Assembly: GCA_023435545.1 (NCBI GenBank)
Contig: JAEYRQ010000309.1
Span: forward strand, 1 to 9,148
Source of the DNA: Pseudomonadota bacterium
GTDB taxonomy: Bacteria; Pseudomonadota; Alphaproteobacteria; Rhizobiales; Tepidamorphaceae
Length of the DNA: 9,148 bases
Direction: 5' to 3'
Position numbers and translations under genes: made by a program. Under the pieces are notes generated by a model. The model was not told where the DNA came from and searched no databases. It saw only the letters and a list, made by a program, of their open reading frames with translations. Shown in pieces: positions 1 through 6,019 of the stretch. Position 1 is the first letter of the stretch; the number at the start of each line of letters is the position of its first letter.

Positions 1-3
1 AGC

Positions 4-1551
4 CTACTCGATCCAGGCGTCCATGAAGCCGTCGTTGACGCCAATCCCGGTGGTGACCAGGTTCTTGACGTTGCAGCGATGGATGGTCGGGAAGCCGAGC
101 TCGAGCAGCCAGGCGACCGGCACGTCGTCGACCAGCTTCTGCTGGACCTTGGTGTAGATCTCCTGCCGCTTCTCGGCCGGGAAGGCGGTCGCGGCCTCTT
201 CGAACATCTGGTCGACCTCGGCTGATTCGTAGCCCGCGACGTTGTTCCAGGGCGACCCCTTGGCGATGTTGCTCGACACATAGGTGCGCGACACGCCGAG
301 CGCCGGGTCGCCGTACTGGTAGAGGTAGGTGAAGGCGAGGTCGAAGTCCCACTCGCTCACCTTCTGGTTCCAGCCGGCGACGTCGGTGGCCACCATGTCG
401 ACCTTGATGCCGACCTCCTCGAGGTTCTGCTTCACCGCCTCGCCCCAGCGCTGCCAGGTTTCGCCGTAAGGCAACGGCAGCAGGCTCACCGGCGTGCCGT
501 CGTAGCCCATCTCTGCGAGCAGCGCCTTGGCCTTCTCGGGGTCATGCGAATAGTCGGTGACATCCTCGGTGAAGAACTTGGTCGAGGAGGACAGCGGCCC
601 CTTCGCGACATTACCGAGGTTGTTCCACAGCACTTCCTTGGCGAATTCCCGGTCCATCGCATACATCACCGCCTGGCGGAAGCGCACATCCGCCGTCGGA
701 CCCTCGCGGTTGTTGAGCCACATCCAGGACAGCGGCCCGAAATACTCCCAGCCCTCGTCGGTGATGCAGCTGTTGTCCAGCGAGGCCAGACGCTCCACGT
801 CGAAATTCTCCACCGAGCCGCCCGGCAGAATGTCGACGACGCCGGTCTCGTAGGCGACGGCGCGGGCGGCCGCGTCGGGGATCACGTGCCAGTAGATCTC
901 GTCGAGATAGGGCATGCCGTCCTGATAGTAGTCCTCGTTCTTGATCAGCAGGATGTGGGAGCCCTTGACCCACTCCTTGAACTTGAACGGCCCCGTGCCG
1001 ATTGGCGTGTTGTTGGCCGGGTTGTCCTTGAAGTCGGTGCCTTCGTAGATGTGCTTCGGGATCATCGGCATGGTGCCAGTCTCGAAGATACCGAGGAAGG
1101 GGCCGAAGGGATTCTTCAGCGTGAAGACGACCGTATGGTCATCCGGCGCCTCGATGCTCTCGACATGGGCGAGCGAGGCGCGCAGGCGCGGATGGGTCTC
1201 GCGCAGGAAGACGTCGGCGGAGAACACCACGTCGGCCGCGGTGAACGGCTCGCCGTCATGCCACTTGACCCCCTCCTGCAGGTGGAAGGTATAGGTCTTG
1301 CCGTCCTCGCTGACCTCCCACGAGGTCGCCAGCTGCGGCATCGGGTCGAGGTTCTTGTCGTAGCGCAGCAGCCCCTCGTAGATATTGCCGGCCACCATCT
1401 GGGTCGGCCCGTTCTGGAGAAGTCCGAGCATCAGGCCCGGCGGCTCCGGCTGAATGACGACATTTGCGCGCCCGCCCACCTTGGGCTCGGCGAGTGCCGT
1501 AGAGATCATCAGCGTGGCGGCGATGGCGCCGAGCACGGTTCGCTTCATCAT
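4..1551 (-). CDS. ABC transporter periplasmic substrate-binding protein, family 5 (peptide/opine/nickel type)
   Basis: This is the extracytoplasmic ligand-binding component of a Dpp/Opp-type ABC importer, 515 aa, the usual length for the family (SBP_bac_5). Residues 1-21 form a Sec signal peptide: a basic MMKR start, a hydrophobic core and an ALA|EPK cleavage site. Family features are IYEGLLRYDKNLDPMPQLATS (about 57-77), the WHDGEPFTAADVVFS block (97-111), TPIGTGPFKFKEW (182-194) and the DVRFRQAVMYAMDR block (288-301). Two cysteines (262, 493) lie far apart in sequence. The open frame extends upstream through the neighbouring gene, but the start is set by the signal peptide and an AGAGGGA Shine-Dalgarno (1558-1564) placed 6 nt before the first ATG; a second ATG follows directly. 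The gene lies 56 bp downstream of the aldolase-like gene on the same strand, so the two are probably co-transcribed, with permease genes likely beyond the left edge. The ligand (peptide, opine, glycoside or other) cannot be assigned. Family assignment is firm. Confidence 0.93.
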   Translation of the reverse strand: MMKRTVLGAIAATLMISTALAEPKVGGRANVVIQPEPPGLMLGLLQNGPTQMVAGNIYEGLLRYDKNLDPMPQLATSWEVSEDGKTYTFHLQEGVKWHDGEPFTAADVVFSADVFLRETHPRLRASLAHVESIEAPDDHTVVFTLKNPFGPFLGIFETGTMPMIPKHIYEGTDFKDNPANNTPIGTGPFKFKEWVKGSHILLIKNEDYYQDGMPYLDEIYWHVIPDAAARAVAYETGVVDILPGGSVENFDVERLASLDNSCITDEGWEYFGPLSWMWLNNREGPTADVRFRQAVMYAMDREFAKEVLWNNLGNVAKGPLSSSTKFFTEDVTDYSHDPEKAKALLAEMGYDGTPVSLLPLPYGETWQRWGEAVKQNLEEVGIKVDMVATDVAGWNQKVSEWDFDLAFTYLYQYGDPALGVSRTYVSSNIAKGSPWNNVAGYESAEVDQMFEEAATAFPAEKRQEIYTKVQQKLVDDVPVAWLLELGFPTIHRCNVKNLVTTGIGVNDGFMDAWIE

Positions 1552-1607
1552 GGTCTGTCCCTCTGCTTGTTGTGGATTTGCGTTTTCGTTGTTGGTGGCG
1601 GCCGGCC

Positions 1608-2378
1608 TTAGGCCTCGAAGTCCGGCTGCAGCTTGCGGATTAGTCTCAGATAGGCCTCCCATTCCGGGTCCGGCCGGTTGGCCCGGTCGGCCTCGCTCCA
1701 GGCTTCGTACTGGCTTGCGGTGAGCTCGCAGATCTCCTTCGGAGGCACGCGGACCCTGGCGCCCGCGCTCTGGATGGCGAGTTGCGCCCGGCAGCTGCGC
1801 TCCAGATTGAACATCAGCTTGAAGGCCTCCGCCACCGTGCGCCCGCAGGTCAGGAGCCCGTGGTTGCGCAGGATCATGACCTTCTTCGTGCCGAGGTCGG
1901 CGACCAGCCGCTCGCGCTCCGACAGATCGAGCGCGATGCCCTCGTAGTCGTGAAATGCGATCCGCCCGTGGAACTGCATGGCCCACTGATTGAGCGGCAA
2001 GAGCCCGTCCTCCTGGCAGGAGACCGCGACCCCGGCGACGGTGTGCGTGTGCAGGACGCAATGGATGTCGGCCCGGGCGGCGTGGACCGCGCTGTGGATG
2101 GTGAAGCCCGCGGCGTTCACGCCAGCACCGAACGGGTCGTCGACGACATTGCCGTCGAGATCGACGGTGACGAGATTGGACGCCGTCACCTCGCCGAAAC
2201 GCAGGCCGTAGGGATTGATGAGGAAGTGATCGTCACCGCCCGGCGCCTTGGCCGAGATGTGCGTGTAGATGCTGTCTTCCAGGCCGAAATGCGCCACCAG
2301 CCGGTAGGCGGCCGCGAGATCGATCCGCTCCTGCGCCATCCCGGTTGAGCCTGTGGGCGAGGGGTAGATCCGATTCAT
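1608..2378 (-). CDS. Class II aldolase/adducin-fold family protein
   Basis: A 256-aa cytoplasmic protein with the whole class II aldolase/adducin fold. Visible motifs are YTHISAK (38-44), the HFLINPYGL block (51-59), HTH (110-112) and RNHGLL (171-176). H110, H112 and H173 match the three metal-binding histidines of fuculose-phosphate aldolase. The position of the catalytic glutamate (E73 in that enzyme) appears to be G91, within NAAGFTIHSAVH, so this is probably not a classical aldolase. The fold also includes epimerases, decarboxylases, non-haem iron oxygenases (CloR/NovR) and adducins; the substrate is unknown. I chose ATG 2378, preceded by a purine-rich AAGAGAGA (2387-2394). An in-frame TTG at 2399 would add 7 residues and has no better ribosome site. 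It is the first gene of a minus-strand unit with the binding protein downstream, divergent from a GntR gene that probably controls it. It may act on the compound imported by that transporter (inference). Confidence 0.9.
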   Translation of the reverse strand: MNRIYPSPTGSTGMAQERIDLAAAYRLVAHFGLEDSIYTHISAKAPGGDDHFLINPYGLRFGEVTASNLVTVDLDGNVVDDPFGAGVNAAGFTIHSAVHAARADIHCVLHTHTVAGVAVSCQEDGLLPLNQWAMQFHGRIAFHDYEGIALDLSERERLVADLGTKKVMILRNHGLLTCGRTVAEAFKLMFNLERSCRAQLAIQSAGARVRVPPKEICELTASQYEAWSEADRANRPDPEWEAYLRLIRKLQPDFEA

Positions 2379-2441
2379 CGGATGCGTCTCTCTTGACAAT
2401 TGACCTGTAGATCACATTGCAGACTAACACGAAATTCCAAT

Positions 2442-2458
2442 CTGTCGACACTCGACAG
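2442..2458. promoter_or_regulatory. Perfect 17-bp palindrome in the divergent intergenic region, candidate GntR operator
   Basis: CTGTCGA-CAC-TCGACAG is a perfect 7-3-7 inverted repeat. It lies in the 165-bp space between the divergent starts of the aldolase-like gene (2378) and the GntR gene (2544). Dimeric GntR proteins bind short interrupted palindromes of this kind, usually next to their own gene. It does not match the FadR-subfamily consensus TnGTnnnACnA, so its link to this regulator rests on position and symmetry alone. A TTGACA hexamer at 2393-2398 could be a -35 box for rightward transcription, but I see no good -10 at the right distance. Confidence 0.45.
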
Positions 2459-2543
2459 GCGCGCGAATTCCGAGCAGTATGGGGTGTCGTGCGCGGAAAT
2501 CCAGGGCAATCGCCAGGCACGGCATCCTCGATGGACTCAGGAA

Positions 2544-3236
2544 ATGAAGCAGCGGGCCGTCGGCCGCCTCTCCGCAATCGACCACAGCGGGCTCGCCAAC
2601 CGGATCGCCCAGATCCTCACCGAGGCGATCATCACGGGCGAGTTCGAGCCCGGGGCCCGTTTGACCGAGGCGCAGCTCGCCCGCGACCTCGGCGTCAGCC
2701 GGGCGCCGGTTCGCGAAGCCGCGCGCCTCCTGGAAAACCGCGGGCTGGTGATTGCGCAGCCGCGGCGTGGCTTCTTCGTGCGCACCATCGACGCGGAGGA
2801 GATCGACCAGATCTATGACCTGCGCATCTGTCTGGAACGGCATGCCGGCGCGCTGCTGATCGCGCGGCTGACCGAGCCGATGCTGGCAGCGCTCAGTGAC
2901 CAGGTCGCCCTGCTGCACCGGCTCGCCGAAAGCGGCGATGCGACGCGGCAGGTCGAGGAGGACCTCGCCTTCCATCGGATGATCTGCAGCTATGCCGGCA
3001 ACCGGCGGCTGTTGCGGGTCTACGACGAACTCACCCACGAGCTGCGTTTCGGCGTCGCCATGATCGGCCAGCTATACGACGACCCACACGAAATCGCCCG
3101 CACCCACGATCCGGTCCTGGCGGCACTGGCCGCCCGCGACGTCGAGGACTATGTCCGTGCAATCGAGTACCATATCGGGGTGGCGCGCGAGCGGGTCGGC
3201 GAAATGATCAGCGCCCGCGAGACCCTGCCGGGCTGA
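2544..3236 (+). CDS. GntR family transcriptional regulator, FadR/FCD subfamily
   Basis: A 230-aa DNA-binding regulator. The N-terminal winged helix-turn-helix spans about residues 12-80, with the recognition region LTEAQLARDLGVSRAPVREA (40-59). The C-terminal all-helical FCD ligand domain (about 88-215) keeps the typical metal or ligand site: D140 and H144 in EEDLAFHRM, H188 in RTHDP, H210 in YHIGVAR. Length is typical. I chose ATG 2544 because the conserved fold begins about ten residues later. The frame is open back to TTG 2400 with another candidate at GTG 2484. The only ribosome site for ATG 2544, AGGA, almost touches the start, so the start is not certain. It is divergent from the aldolase/binding-protein unit, the usual layout for a local regulator that releases DNA when a pathway metabolite binds. 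It could also affect hmgA, 245 bp downstream on the same strand. Effector unknown. Confidence 0.92.
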   Translation: MKQRAVGRLSAIDHSGLANRIAQILTEAIITGEFEPGARLTEAQLARDLGVSRAPVREAARLLENRGLVIAQPRRGFFVRTIDAEEIDQIYDLRICLERHAGALLIARLTEPMLAALSDQVALLHRLAESGDATRQVEEDLAFHRMICSYAGNRRLLRVYDELTHELRFGVAMIGQLYDDPHEIARTHDPVLAALAARDVEDYVRAIEYHIGVARERVGEMISARETLPG

Positions 3237-3278
3237 AGTCGCGGCCTGCTGCCGTTTCCCGGACCGGGACTGGGCCAT

Positions 3279-3306
3279 CCGCTGAACCGGAGAGCGGCAT
3301 CAGCGG
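3279..3306 (+). terminator. Weak hairpin between the GntR gene and hmgA, possible terminator
   Basis: CCGCTGA (3279-3285) and TCAGCGG (3300-3306) form a 7-bp stem, with a further CCG/CGG pairing inside the 14-nt loop. It starts 42 bp after the GntR stop. There is no T-run, so it is not a classical intrinsic terminator; it may be an RNA-end or Rho-linked structure, or chance in GC-rich DNA. A smaller hairpin (TCCCG-GAC-CGGGA, 3257-3269) lies just before it. Further on, TACACT (3424-3429) is a possible -10 box for hmgA, without a convincing -35. Confidence 0.2.
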
Positions 3307-3467
3307 TGCATGCGGCCCATGATGCCGAGCCCATCGCAGCGTATGACGGCCCTGTCGGACGATGACGGTTCGGCGCCGATGCCAGCCCCGTGCCGATCCT
3401 CGCAATCACATCGGCGGCCGCGCTACACTCGGCAAGGCGCTCGCCGTCGCTCGTCATTGCAGCTGCA

Positions 3468-3473
3468 AAGGAG
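3468..3473 (+). promoter_or_regulatory. Shine-Dalgarno of hmgA that decides its start
   Basis: AAGGAG lies 8 nt before ATG 3482. The reading frame is open 40 codons further upstream, to 3362, but only the 3482 start has a good ribosome site, and HmgA-like sequence begins about 20 residues after it. Confidence 0.75.
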
Positions 3474-3481
3474 ACGTCCAG

Positions 3482-4837
3482 ATGACCATGTACCAAGCCG
3501 GCGTCATGATCCAGGCAGGCGGAGGCAGCCTGGTGGCGGGCTACATGCCGGGTTTCGGGAACGATTTCGAAACCGAGGCGCTGCCCGGTGCGCTTCCACA
3601 GGGGATGAACAGTCCCCAGAAGTGCAACTACGGTCTCTACGGCGAACAACTATCGGGGACGGCTTTCACGGCCCCCTCGCACCAGAACGAACGCACCTGG
3701 TGCTACCGCATCCGCCCGAGTGTCAAACACACCAGCCGATTTGAGCGGATTGACGTGCCGTACTGGAAGTCGGCGCCGCACATCGTTCCCGACGTGACCT
3801 CGCTGGGTCAATACCGCTGGGATCCGGTTCCCCATACCCCGGAGAAGCTCACCTGGATCACCGGCATGCGGACCATGACCACCGCGGGTGACGTCAACAT
3901 CCAGGTCGGCATGGCAAGCCACATCTACCTGGTTACGGAGTCGATGCGCGACGACTACTTCTACTCGGCCGACAGCGAGCTTCTGATCGTGCCGCAGGAA
4001 GGCAGGCTGCGTTTCGCCACGGAGCTCGGGATCATCGATCTTGAACCGAAGGAGATCGCCATCATTCCGCGGGGCCTCGTCTACCGTGTCGAGGTCCTGG
4101 AAGGGCCCTGCCGCGGTTTCGTCTGCGAGAACTACGGACAGAAATTCGAATTGCCGGGACGCGGGCCGATCGGCGCGAACTGCATGGCCAATCGGCGGGA
4201 CTTCAAGCCTCCCGTCGCGGCGTTCGAGGACCGTGAGGCGCGGTCGACCGTTACGGTAAAATGGTGTGGTCAGTTCCATCGCTGCGAGATCGGACATTCG
4301 CCTCTCGACGTGGTCGCCTGGCATGGCAACTACGCCCCGGTGAAGTACGACCTGCGCAACTACTGCCCCGTTGGCGCGATTCTGTTCGACCATCCCGACC
4401 CGACGATCTTCACCGTGTTGACGGCGCCGTCCGGCACGGCCGGCACCGCCAACATCGACTTCGTGCTATTCCGCGAGCGCTGGATGGTGATGGAGAACAC
4501 CTTCCGTCCGCCCTGGTACCACAAGAACGTGATGTCCGAACTGATGGGCAACATCTACGGCCAGTACGACGCCAAGCCGCAGGGATTTGTCCCCGGGGGC
4601 ATGTCGCTTCACAACATGATGCTGCCGCACGGGCCCGACCGTGAAGCCTTCGAGAAGGCCTCGAGCGCGGATCTCAAGCCCCAGAAACTGGACGAGACGA
4701 TGTCGTTCATGCTCGAGACCCGCTTCCCGCAGCATCTGACGGAGTTCGCGGGTCGCGAGGCGCCCTTGCAGGACGACTACATCGATTGTTGGGACAGCCT
4801 GGAGAAGAAGTTCGACGGCACACCAGGAACGAAATGA
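3482..4837 (+). CDS. hmgA: Homogentisate 1,2-dioxygenase
   Basis: This Fe(II) ring-cleaving dioxygenase converts homogentisate to 4-maleylacetoacetate in the cytoplasm, the central step of tyrosine and phenylalanine breakdown. The protein has 451 aa, normal for the family. The N-terminal [20 protein letters not shown] block (21-40) and [16 protein letters not shown] (50-65) are near-diagnostic. The iron ligands are present: H347 and E353 in the [12 protein letters not shown] stretch and H377 in MSLHNMM, matching human H335, E341 and H371. The catalytic H304 in FDHPDPTIF matches human H292, at the same 43-residue distance from the first ligand. The C-terminus ([10 protein letters not shown]) is the family's natural end. 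The start is ATG 3482, with AAGGAG at 3468-3473. The gene stands alone: no fumarylacetoacetase, maleylacetoacetate isomerase or 4-hydroxyphenylpyruvate dioxygenase lies beside it. It follows a GntR gene on the same strand, separated by 245 bp. A paralogue acting on a related dihydroxyphenylacetate is possible but less likely. Confidence 0.96.
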   Translation: MTMYQAGVMIQAGGGSLVAGYMPGFGNDFETEALPGALPQGMNSPQKCNYGLYGEQLSGTAFTAPSHQNERTWCYRIRPSVKHTSRFERIDVPYWKSAPHIVPDVTSLGQYRWDPVPHTPEKLTWITGMRTMTTAGDVNIQVGMASHIYLVTESMRDDYFYSADSELLIVPQEGRLRFATELGIIDLEPKEIAIIPRGLVYRVEVLEGPCRGFVCENYGQKFELPGRGPIGANCMANRRDFKPPVAAFEDREARSTVTVKWCGQFHRCEIGHSPLDVVAWHGNYAPVKYDLRNYCPVGAILFDHPDPTIFTVLTAPSGTAGTANIDFVLFRERWMVMENTFRPPWYHKNVMSELMGNIYGQYDAKPQGFVPGGMSLHNMMLPHGPDREAFEKASSADLKPQKLDETMSFMLETRFPQHLTEFAGREAPLQDDYIDCWDSLEKKFDGTPGTK

Positions 4838-4907
4838 GGTTCCCGCGCCGACGAGCCTGTCCGCGCCGCGACGGTTGGCAGATGTGGCGAATTACGGCTC
4901 TGCAATG

Positions 4908-4959
4908 CGGGTCGGAGCCCGATCTCCGATCCGGAACGCTTCGAGGCTGACGACCTCGA
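4908..4959 (+). terminator. Two tandem GC-rich hairpins downstream of hmgA, candidate transcription end
   Basis: The first hairpin has a 10-bp stem, CGGGTCGGAG (4908-4917) with CTCCGATCCG (4924-4933), including one G-U pair, and a 6-nt loop. Seven bases later comes a perfect 6-bp stem, TCGAGG (4941-4946) with CCTCGA (4954-4959), and a 7-nt loop. They begin 71 bp after the hmgA stop. No T-run follows, so they may mark a Rho-dependent end or protect the 3' end of the transcript rather than terminate intrinsically. They would fold on either strand. Confidence 0.4.
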
Positions 4960-5125
4960 GCGCGACCCGAAGGCGAGCCCTCAACGCCCGGAATCGCTTC
5001 TGGCCCAACAAAACTGGCCTGAGACAGCCGATCCCCACGCTGCACGTGATCGCTTGACCGAGCATTCATTCAGTCCTCGAGGCCGAAGAACCGCTCCAGC
5101 GGGTCGGAATTCGATGTGGAAGGTG

Positions 5126-5153
5126 TTGACTCCCCATTGAAGCCTGCTACCAA
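5126..5153 (+). promoter_or_regulatory. Possible sigma-70-type promoter of the second GntR gene
   Basis: TTGACT (5126-5131) and TACCAA (5148-5153) are separated by 16 bp, 41 bp before the proposed GntR start. The -35 is good and the -10 is weak. A FadR-type operator match follows directly, which supports the assignment by position only. Confidence 0.3.
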
Positions 5154-5156
5154 TTC

Positions 5157-5167
5157 TGGTCCAACAA
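5157..5167. promoter_or_regulatory. FadR-subfamily operator match upstream of the second GntR gene
   Basis: TGGTCCAACAA fits the FadR-subfamily consensus TnGTnnnACnA at every fixed position. It lies immediately after a putative -10 box and 26 bp before ATG 5194 of a FadR-type regulator, the place expected for autorepression. An overlapping inverted repeat, ACCA-N4-TGGT, occupies 5149-5160. Confidence 0.45.
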
Positions 5168-5193
5168 ATAGCCGCCATCGGGCCTTACGACGG

Positions 5194-5928
5194 ATGACGC
5201 TCAAGACCGATGATCCCGCCCGGCAGGTGGATCTGGCTTCGGCCCACGGCTCCGCCGTCGATGTCGTGGTGCAGCAGATTCGCGGGCTGATCGCCGACGG
5301 CCGGATGACGGTGGGCGATGCCCTGCCGACCGAGCGCGAGCTTTGCATCCAGTTCAATGCGAGCCGCAACACCGTGCGCGAGGCGATGCGCATCCTGAAG
5401 GCGTACGGCCTGGTCGACGTGCGCCCGAAGGTCGGCGCCACGATCACCGACAACCGCATGTCGCGCGCCTTCGAGCTGTTCTCGTTCAATACGATGGAGA
5501 TCAGCCGCAAGACCTTCTCCGACGTTCAGGCGCTGCGCGACCTCCTGGAGGTCGGAGCAGCCGAGCAGATATTGGAAAGGCTGGGTGACCGCGATCTGGA
5601 GGAACTCCGGGCGATCAACGACCGGATGGCGGGCATCAATGATCTGCAGGAGGCCTCCGAGGTCGACTACGCCTTCCACATGCGGCTGATCTCGATCCTC
5701 GACAATGCCGCTGTCCTAGACGTCTACAAGGTGATGAAGCCGGTGATCCTGCGGATCATGCAGAGGGGCAAGACCCGCAGAACCTTCAGGTCCGAGACCT
5801 ACGCCGAGCACGAGAGCGTCCTCGACGCCATGGCGAAGCGCGACCGCCTCGCCTTCCAGTACAGACTGCGCACGCATCTGATGACTGGCTTCAAGCACTT
5901 CAACGAGCAGATGGAGGCTTCGGCCTGA
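5194..5928 (+). CDS. GntR family transcriptional regulator, FadR/FCD subfamily (sugar transport module)
   Basis: A 244-aa regulator. The winged helix-turn-helix is at about residues 20-86, with LPTERELCIQFNASRNTVRE (44-63) as the DNA-reading region and a wing ending in PKVGATI. The FCD domain is at about 108-235 with its ligand or metal site complete: D158 and H162 in EVDYAFHMR, H206 in AEHESVL, H228 in RTHL. The frame opens at GTG 5116, but that would place the putative promoter and operator inside the gene and add 26 residues unlike the family, so I prefer ATG 5194, although its ribosome site is weak. The gene lies 91 bp upstream of, and on the same strand as, the sugar-binding protein gene. 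It most likely controls this importer and any sugar-acid or sugar catabolic genes that follow, and possibly itself through the 5157-5167 site. It is clearly different in sequence from the first GntR in the window. Effector unknown. Confidence 0.92.
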   Translation: MTLKTDDPARQVDLASAHGSAVDVVVQQIRGLIADGRMTVGDALPTERELCIQFNASRNTVREAMRILKAYGLVDVRPKVGATITDNRMSRAFELFSFNTMEISRKTFSDVQALRDLLEVGAAEQILERLGDRDLEELRAINDRMAGINDLQEASEVDYAFHMRLISILDNAAVLDVYKVMKPVILRIMQRGKTRRTFRSETYAEHESVLDAMAKRDRLAFQYRLRTHLMTGFKHFNEQMEASA

Positions 5929-5980
5929 GGGGCCCGAAGAGGCACCCAAAGAGAAGGGGAACGGGGGCGTAAACGGTACG

Positions 5981-5998
5981 GTCGGCACGATAACCGAC
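5981..5998. promoter_or_regulatory. Inverted repeat upstream of the sugar-binding protein gene, possible operator
   Basis: GTCGG (5981-5985) and CCGAC (5994-5998) form an inverted repeat with an 8-bp spacer, 21 bp before ATG 6020 and within the 91-bp gap after the GntR gene. It does not fit the FadR consensus exactly and could also fold as a small RNA hairpin next to the ribosome site. No clear promoter is visible in this gap. Confidence 0.25.
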
Positions 5999-6019
5999 AC
6001 AATCAAGGGAGGAACTGCC

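Larger units (their letters stand above)
4838..5193. other. 356-bp intergenic region after hmgA
   Basis: No supported gene lies here. The region holds two adjacent hairpins (4908-4933 and 4941-4959), then a possible promoter (5126-5153) and a FadR-type operator match (5157-5167) for the next regulator. The hmgA reading frame stays open for 100 codons beyond its stop, until TGA 5138-5140, with GC-rich third positions in part. It has no plausible start with a ribosome site and nothing recognisable, so I treat it as chance or an unrecognised gene remnant. Confidence 0.6.

Noticed and set aside
1604..1614. Small inverted repeat GGCCT-T-AGGCC at the end of the aldolase-like gene
   Set aside because: A 1-nt loop cannot form as drawn, it spans the stop codon, and no T-run follows; it is probably chance.
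1552..2061. N-terminal extension of the family 5 binding protein to 685 aa
   Set aside because: It overlaps the aldolase-like gene, is arginine-rich shadow sequence, and would bury a clear signal peptide and ribosome site.
3362..3481. 40-residue N-terminal extension of HmgA
   Set aside because: It has no ribosome site, does not resemble HmgA, and the AAGGAG before ATG 3482 gives a clear start.
4838..5140. Open frame of 100 codons continuing in phase after the hmgA stop
   Set aside because: HmgA ends at its natural family C-terminus, the extension has no plausible start with a ribosome site, and no recognisable sequence. Long open frames are common in GC-rich DNA.
5070..5510. Minus-strand frame ending in a protein-like C-terminus (DPLERFFGLED)
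   Set aside because: Most of it lies antisense to the clearly real GntR gene and reads as low-complexity basic sequence; only the last residues look protein-like, which is not enough for a gene or remnant call.
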